Both the position numbers and the translations under genes were made by a program. The notes under the pieces were generated by a model. It was given only the letters and a program-made list of their open reading frames with translations. It was not told the DNA's origin and did not search any database. DNA of 64,000 bases from Allolobophora icterica. Its lineage: Eukaryota > Annelida > Clitellata > Crassiclitellata > Lumbricidae. Location of the stretch: contig OY744609.1 in the NCBI GenBank assembly GCA_963556255.1, positions 4,647,339-4,711,338 of the forward strand, given 5' to 3'. Of the stretch, positions 58,306 to 64,000 are shown piece after piece. Each line of letters begins with the position of its first letter. The first letter of the stretch is position 1.

Positions 58306-61300
58306 CTGTAACAAACAAGAACAGCCGAAAAAATTACATTTCCATTATTTGTTGCAGTGACACGTGTACTTAGCAAGATCTGTACTTAATGCAAAATTGT
58401 GACTTGACGTGACTAGATGTACACAACAAAACGTACTAAATGATAGAACAATGTGCTAAAGCTCATCATCACACACTATTGTCGATTTTTAATAACAGAC
58501 ATGCAATAACAACTTTACAGTTATTAAACACTTACTTGTAGTACGTCTCTGCCCTTTAGAAACGGGTGGGTTCCAGTCATCATCGCAGTCATCAGTTGAA
58601 ACCTCTGAGCGGCATCTCTTTTGTACAAGTAAAGACTTGCCAGGTGGCCCTTTAAATAGTCCTGGAATAAGTTTCAATAACAAGCACTTAACACATTAAA
58701 ATATTACTAGGAATGAATTATCAGCAACACAGTTTCATCACACAGCTCCTCATAATTATCAAATTCTTTAGTTTATTCGAATGGCTAGTGGCATAAGAAA
58801 GCATAAAATGTTAAAACCTTATAGCAAGGTCAAGTGCCATATCATGATAGAATAAGTTTTACTCAAAATTGTAATGACAATTTAAACGTTACAGCAGTAC
58901 ACTATAAAAACATAATTGGAAAACACTAAGAATTTAAATGGAGACCTCTTGAAGACTCTTCTTGTTCACGTGCGGCACTGGCTTCCTCATCCACATCTTC
59001 ATTCGTGGAAGTATCCACATTTGTCTCATTTCCAACGGCTCTATCATGATAGAATAAGTTTTACTCAAAATTGTAATGACAATTTAAACGTTACAGCAGT
59101 ACACTATAAAAACATAATTGGAAAACACTAAGAATTTAAATGGAGACCTCTTGAAGACTCTTCTTGTTCACGTGCGGCACTGGCTTCCTCATCCACATCT
59201 TCATTCGTGGAAGTATCCACATTTGTCTCATTTCCAACGGCTCCCTCATCCACACCTTCATTCGTGGAAGTATCCGCCATTGTCTCATTTCCAACAGGAT
59301 CTGTCTCAAGCGTAGAGTTGTGAATTTCTAAAATATATGCAGGTGAGTTGCTATTATCTACAAGTGGGTTTAAGTCAAATAATATTAATGTTTTGCTGCT
59401 TCAGCTCGGCTGGACCTTCTAGTCTCTCTCTCTAGGACTGCTGTGGCCCAGCACCGTGTTTTTACCCGCGTCGGTCCATCACTTTATCAATACAATACAA
59501 ATACAAAGGATACCAACTTATTAATTGCTTAAAAATCTCAATTTTAAAAATATTTTCCAAAACAAATACAAAGGATATTAACGTATTAAGTAACTTCGTT
59601 ACCCCTGGAAAGTCCTTCACAGAACAAAGCCTCTAGCCCATCAATAAGCTATGCCAATGTACGAATGCATGTTGGCAAGCAGATACTAGAGGACTGTTGT
59701 TGATAGGGGTTGTAACAATGTCAGATTACTTTATTTTACATGATATATTGTGTAACAAACAAATCGGTGCCAGTGTGTGTGTTGTATATTACAGACGCCA
59801 TTTAATTGGATTTATATAACAGTTATGCAAACTGGTGCCGGTGTGTGAGTGTGTATTGATGGAAAAAGGCTCCACTTGGCCTGATAATGACATAATGTAC
59901 CAGTGTGTGTGTGTTGTATATTACAGACGCGATTTAAGTGTATTTATATAACAGTTATGCAAACTGGTGCCGGTGTGTGGGTGTGTATTGATGGAAAAGG
60001 GCTCCACTTGGCCTGATACTGACAAAATGTTTGAATCAACAAATCGGTGCCAGTGTGTGTGTGTGTGACTTGTATATTTCAGACGCCATTTAATTGGATT
60101 TATATAACAGCCATGCAAACTGGTGCCGGCGTGTGAGTGTGTGTTGATGAATAAAGGCTCCTCTAGGACTGCTGTGGCCCAGCTCCGGATAGGCCTACTA
60201 ACTAATTGTCAAGCTACTAAATGATAGAACAATGTGCTAAAGCTCATCATCACACACTATTGTCGATTTTTAATAACAGACATGCAATAACAACTTTACA
60301 GTTATTAAACACTTACTTGTATTACGTTTCTGCCCTTTAGAAATGGGTGGGCTCCAGTCATCATCGCAGTCATCAGTTGAAACCTCTGAGCGGCATCTCT
60401 TTTGTACAAGTAAAGACTTGCCAGGTGGCCCTTTAAATCGTCCTGGAATAAGTTTCAATAACAAGCACTTAACACATTAAAATATTACTAGGAATGAATT
60501 ATGAGCAACACAGTTTCATCACGCAGCTCCCCATAATTATCAAATTCTTTAGTTTATTCGAATGGCTAGAGGCATAAGAAAGCATAAAATGTTAAAACCT
60601 TATAGCAAGGTCAAGTTCCATATCATGATAGAATAAGTTTTACTCAAAACTGTAATGACAATTTAAACGTTACAGCAGTACACTATAAAAACATAATTGG
60701 AAAACACTAAGAATTTAAATGGATACCTCTTGAAGACTCTTCTTGTTCACGTGCGGCACTGGCTTCCTCATCCACATCTTCATTCGTGGAAGTATCCACA
60801 TTTGTCTCATTTCCAACGGCTCCATCATCCACACCTTCATTCGTGGAAGTATCCACAGTTGTCTCATTTCCAACGGCTCCCTCATCCACACCTTCATTCG
60901 TGGAAGTATCCGCCATTGTCTCATTTCCAACAGGATCTGTCTCAAGCGTAGGCTTGTGAATTTCTAAAATATATGCAGGTGAGTTGCTATTATCTACAAG
61001 TGGGTTTGTCACATAATATTAATGTTTCGCTGCTTCAGATCGGCTGGACCTTTTAGTCTCTCTCTCTCTAGGACTGCTGTGGCCCAGCACCGTGTTTTTA
61101 CCCGCGTCGGTCCAACACTTTATCAATACAATACAAACACAAAGGATACTAACTAATTGTCTAAAAATCTCTATAATTATCAACATATTCCTCTAGAGTC
61201 TAGATAGAAACATGCATGCATATCCTGATATCTTGTGCAACTAGTTCTGACTGTGGATGATACCAGTTATTAAGTAACTTCGTTACCTCTGGCAAGTCCT

Positions 61301-64000
61301 TCACAGAATAAAGCCTCTAGGCTATCAATAAGCTATGGCAAAGTACGAATGAAAAAACAGCTCATTTAATGTTAATGACATGATGCAAACATGTTAAGGA
61401 ATTACTATACCCTGAGAGCCACATGTATTGAGTTCTGAATGGTCATCAGTGTCGTCTTCACTGACTTCATTTGCATCAACATTGACACCTATAACAGCAG
61501 TAATTACAATTAACTGAAAGTATAAGTTAAATATTGTCAGTTTCTGTGGCAGAAATATATCCTACAGCAGAACATTTCATTACTAAAATATTATTGCAAA
61601 AATTCAATAATACTCAACAATGTCTTTGTTGAACTTTCACAATTATTAGTAACAAAATTTTGATTGCTCACAGAAATGCGTCTGTGAGGTGTGGTTAAAC
61701 AATCACCAAGAGAAATGCAGTTAGATATCCAGATGTTTAAAGACCAGTGCATTTTGATGCATTTATTGACATAATTATTGGGTTTACCAATAAGGAGCAT
61801 AAGAGTATACACATGAGATGAACATTGGTGGCCAATTCCATTTTTGACAGCATAGGTTGATGCAGTGTGTACTGTGCATGAGCCACCAACACATTGGAAG
61901 TTAAGTATTACACGTAATAGTAATTCCTACCAGAGTCACTGCCATAGACTATTGCATACTATGCTTTCTAACACTAGACAGTAAGGAAATTAACACATCT
62001 GCAACAGATCATGCCCAAATTGCATCACTACTGTACTAAAATTGCACCACTGGCTACGTCTTTCACAGTGAATATACTTTAAAATTTCTCCACCTATGTG
62101 TAACAGTTGCAATGGGTCCCAGTTTTTTATCTTTCGCCAGTAATTCATTTCACCCAGTATAATAAGCTTAAACCCCCTGCTGCTCCTACTCCTGCATGTT
62201 GGCAAGCAGATCCTAGAGGACTGTACAGTTGTTGATAGGGGTTGTAAAAATGTCAGATTACTCCATTTTACATGATATACTGTGCTTTGTTTGTCATGGT
62301 TTTGTAAGTGCAAATAAATTCATGAACTTACAATCATCCAAGGTTATGTCCGCGAGTGACTTTCCATGCTGATCAGCTAGAGTTCCATTTTCCATCAGTA
62401 AGAAAACTTTGGCAATGTGTGCCATTTGTAGAGTGTCACTAGGCAATCGGTAAAATTCTCTGTGAACAGCTATGTCGTGCCCCATAAATTGAGCCAAAAG
62501 GTCCAACTCATTTCTTTTCATGTTGAGGACTTGACAAAGTGTAGCAACATGTTTTCGCAGCCTGGTTGAACGAAGCCTCTCGGGATGCACAGCAAGACAT
62601 TTCAAGGAAGCAACACGCAGACAGTCACTGCCACGCAAGTAGTTTTCAGAGTTACTGTATGCAAACACATAAGAATTATCTGCTCTAATGCCACACCTAG
62701 ATCTGTTGTTTATCAGTAAGTCTACTGCTTGTTGCATATTTGTAGTCAACAGGACTGGAACTGTTCTGCCTCTTTTGCCTTTGAGTTCTATTCTGAGAAA
62801 GACTTTGCACAAGTTACGTTCAAGGACTCCAAATGACTGCTGGACATCAGAAGTCAAATCTGTAGAGCTTCTTCGGCTATAGTCGGCTAAGGTCATGCGT
62901 GACACCTCACCAGATCTCCTCCTGTTGAAAGAAATCAATTGTGTTAATGCTGCCTCAGCCAAGCTACGCCAGGTTGCTTCCAAATTTTCAGTTTCTGTGC
63001 TTGACAACAACTCGATGCCATGGAGTATCTGACTGTGGAGATAAATATGCAGTTTCTTTACATCTTCAGACAGAGGCAACAGACTGATCTTATTCCTTTG
63101 CCTATGTGTCAAAGTTCTTAGTGCTGCTGCTGACACTGAATCATTCCACTCAAGCTCACACAGCTGAAAAAAACGATCAGCATTATCAATGGCGACACTG
63201 TCATTATTGATTAGCGCTTCTGTCTTCACAAGCTTAGCACATTTCTTCAAAGTATGTCCAATTTTTAATGCAAGCGAAGGTTTCTCATACAGGCCAGTGT
63301 TATCATTGTACCCTGCAACAGATTTTGCTGCCACAGTCACCTGTTTGAATAGAGATGGATCAATACAGTCCTTCAGGGACAGCTTTCTTCCATTTCTTCT
63401 CATTGCTAGCAGAAATCGACATATTTCCCGTAACTTGGCACTTATGTATTCCTTGCGCTCAAATGAGTGCTTCTCCAGTAGTTTGCCTGCCAATTGATTA
63501 ACAATTGTGTCATTTAGTGCAACTTGTTTAACTTCATCATCTCTCATCCCATTTATAAGACGATGAATAATGGGTGTTAAACCACTTGGTGATGGGAGGA
63601 GTAAAGCAGCTGTAGAAGCTACCCGACCTCTGGATGTTCCATTAACTGGACATCGGTGTCGGTAAATTTCAGTTCTGCATAGGTAAGCCAGACAGCCATC
63701 ACAAGGCACATACTGCTTGGCCTCTGTCTCAGACTGACGCCGGTAAGTCACAACCATTTCTCCAGTACCACTGCACAAAACATCGGTGTTATGACAGTGG
63801 TTTCCCATATTTCTTAACTTTTGAATTAATTTCTTCCGTGACTCTTTAGATGACTGCATCAACAGTCGTATTTGTGACTTCTGTTTGTGTCTGGTTTCCC
63901 AGTGACGAACAATGTGGCTTTGAGGTTCCTTGCAGAACAAGCAATAGGCTCTTTTGTCATATTTCCTCTTGCCACCATTGTTATTCGTTCTACTTACAGT
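58070..64000 (-). CDS. zinc-finger/tyrosine-recombinase-like protein gene, seven exons (5' end beyond window)
   Basis: Predicted exons (minus order): >64000-62332, 61488-61411, 60963-60727, 60442-60317, 59327-59148, 58661-58536, 58305-58070, about 884 codons. All borders are GT..AG and every junction is phase 1, so the frame joins without a break. Exon 1 starts with a CCHH finger (CLFC near 63930, HWETRH), then a CCHC-type finger PCDGCLAYLCRTEIYRHRCP at about 63700. A tyrosine-recombinase catalytic domain follows: first Arg in NRRRSGEVSRM (about 62920), TRLRKHVATL in the place of HxxRH (about 62560), GHD and, nine residues on, the Tyr in HREFYRLPS (about 62450-62480). An acidic linker with 19-residue repeats and a basic segment follow. 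The last exon has W.LDERAAVNRHF, KKYECEKC, WKCIKFFVH, a domain typical of this protein family. Catalytic His at the HxxR site is replaced by Thr. Related genes are numerous in some animals, perhaps Crypton/YR-derived. DNA-binding function is inferred. Confidence 0.8.
58536..58661 (-). CDS. exon 6 (E-A): basic exon
   Basis: 126 bp with the same borders as exon 4. Reads KGPPGKSLLVQKRCRSEV and DDWNPPVSKGQRRTT. Open and phase 1-1. Confidence 0.75.
58841..59240 (-). repeat. 201/202-bp tandem duplication over an exon end
   Basis: Bases 58841-59042 recur at 59043-59240, differing by one A in a run. The duplication copied the 3' part of the acidic exon and its donor. The partial copy has an acceptor-like ATCATGATAG at its start, but its 94-bp length would shift the frame. 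Confidence 0.85.
59148..59327 (-). CDS. exon 5 (D-A2): acidic exon with two repeats
   Basis: 180 bp, same borders as exon 3, with two 19-residue units. Directly downstream (58841-59042) lies a partial third copy of its 3' half made by a 201-bp tandem duplication. Confidence 0.7.
59745..60170 (+). repeat. tandem array units within an intron
   Basis: Three units of the 56960-58069 array (CAAATCGGTGCCAGTGTGTG near 59757, GTACCAGTGTGTGTG near 59896, AATCGGTGCCAG near 60040). They lie between the duplicated exon pairs, so the array and exons were duplicated together. Confidence 0.85.
60317..60442 (-). CDS. exon 4 (E-B): basic exon
   Basis: 126 bp, acceptor CTTATTCCAG, donor ACAA|GTAAGTG. Reads FKGPPGKSLLVQKRCRSEV, DDCDDDWSPPISKGQKRN. 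Nearly the same as 58536-58661. Phase 1-1. Confidence 0.75.
60727..60963 (-). CDS. exon 3 (D-B): acidic exon with three 19-residue repeats
   Basis: 237 bp, acceptor CATATATTTTAG, donor AAGAG|GTATCC. Contains ETDPV and three units GNET.(V/A)DTSTNE(G/D)VD(E/D), then EEASAAREQEESSR. The 57-bp repeats are direct copies at DNA level. It is the counterpart of the exon at 59148-59327, which has two units. Confidence 0.75.
61411..61488 (-). CDS. exon 2: acidic linker
   Basis: A 78-bp exon between acceptor CTGCTGTTATAG and donor CAGG|GTATAG. It reads VNVDANEVSEDDTDDHSEL, an acidic stretch of the kind expected after the recombinase domain. Phase 1 at both ends. Confidence 0.75.
61490..62331 (-). other. 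intron 1, no feature recognised
   Basis: Between exon 1 donor (62331) and exon 2 acceptor (61489). A segment near 62195-62280 (TGTTGGCAAGCAGAT...GTTGATAGGGGTTGTAA) repeats one at 59668-59750, a further trace of local duplication. No coding frame supported. Confidence 0.5.
62332..64000 (-). CDS. exon 1 (partial): zinc fingers and recombinase domain
   Basis: Open from the window edge to the donor GATGATT|GTAAGTT at 62332, 556 codons without a stop. The frame continues past the window edge, so the true start is not seen. Downstream of the catalytic Tyr the sequence TLQMAHIAKVFLLMENGTLA is a conserved helix of the family. Confidence 0.88.

Larger units (their letters stand above)
58430..59500 (-). 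repeat. segmental duplication, copy 1 (exons 5-6)
   Basis: AAATGATAGAACAATGTGCT through GGCCCAGCACCGTGTTTTTA corresponds to 60218-61130 with few substitutions. The flanking 146-150-bp array is present on the left of both copies. Confidence 0.88.
60215..61135 (-). repeat. segmental duplication, copy 2 (exons 3-4)
   Basis: Counterpart of 58430-59500, with three rather than two 57-bp units in the acidic exon and without the 201-bp internal duplication. Confidence 0.88.

Noticed and set aside
58947..59040. Additional coding exon in the 201-bp duplication
   Set aside because: It has an acceptor-like AG and a good donor, but its 94 bp would shift the frame of the joined gene.

Overview
The window reads as nuclear DNA of an animal, most likely a marine invertebrate. 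It is AT-rich, packed with di-, tri- and tetranucleotide microsatellites, and built mainly of nested transposable elements. The few host-like coding segments are split by introns with GT..AG borders. Bacterial features (operons, ribosome binding sites, CRISPR) are absent. The species cannot be fixed from sequence alone. Two LTR retrotransposons with the pol order protease-integrase-RT (Gmr1-like, first described from deuterostomes) and a zinc-finger/tyrosine-recombinase gene of a type common in cnidarians, lophotrochozoans, amphioxus and fishes fit that guess.

Layout. 1-930: 3' end of a LINE. 931-2098: old repeat remnants. 2099-7089: a Gmr1-like LTR element whose two 552-bp LTRs appear identical. 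7098-8515: a DNA transposon with 255-bp inverted repeats made of small palindromes. 8565-8950: a hAT-type element. 9720-11510: two satellite arrays (about 155 bp and about 125 bp units), followed by (GTAT)n. 12130-12590: a C-type-lectin exon with a frameshift. 14250-18500: a long composite repeat with a tRNA-like head, split by a 2.4-kb LINE. 18947-19510: a 204-bp tandem repeat. 19700-25460: microsatellites, repeat remnants, a minisatellite-bearing MITE and a TA-rich minisatellite. 25848-26512: a 5'-truncated LINE with an 11-bp target duplication. 27520-30730: two reverse copies of the composite repeat with a 906-bp hAT element between them. 32616-32764: a hAT MITE. 35290-38270: LINE ends. 40320-47940: a composite-repeat copy split by a second Gmr1-like element (41117-47115, 470-bp LTRs, TCTGT target duplication). 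49844-50138: another 8-bp-TSD MITE. 51790-54180: LINE remnants. 54474-56076: three phase-0 exons of an unrecognised minus-strand gene. 56960-64000: a minus-strand tyrosine-recombinase-like gene whose 3' exons lie in a tandem segmental duplication.

How the parts relate. The nesting gives a relative chronology. The composite repeat is old and was later hit by LINEs, hAT elements and, most recently, the LTR elements. Both LTR elements have apparently identical LTRs yet lack the integrase catalytic core, so their movement must have been helped in trans. The best candidate for a working host gene is at 58070-64000: seven exons with matching splice phases, all internal ones phase 1-1, so that duplicating an exon pair keeps the frame. 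The least expected organisation is the composite repeat family, with at least five long copies in 64 kb. It couples a (GACA)n tract, two tRNA-like segments, a recurring AGGTGTCTAAA block and a recurring GACGTC...GATGTCGTTAA block.
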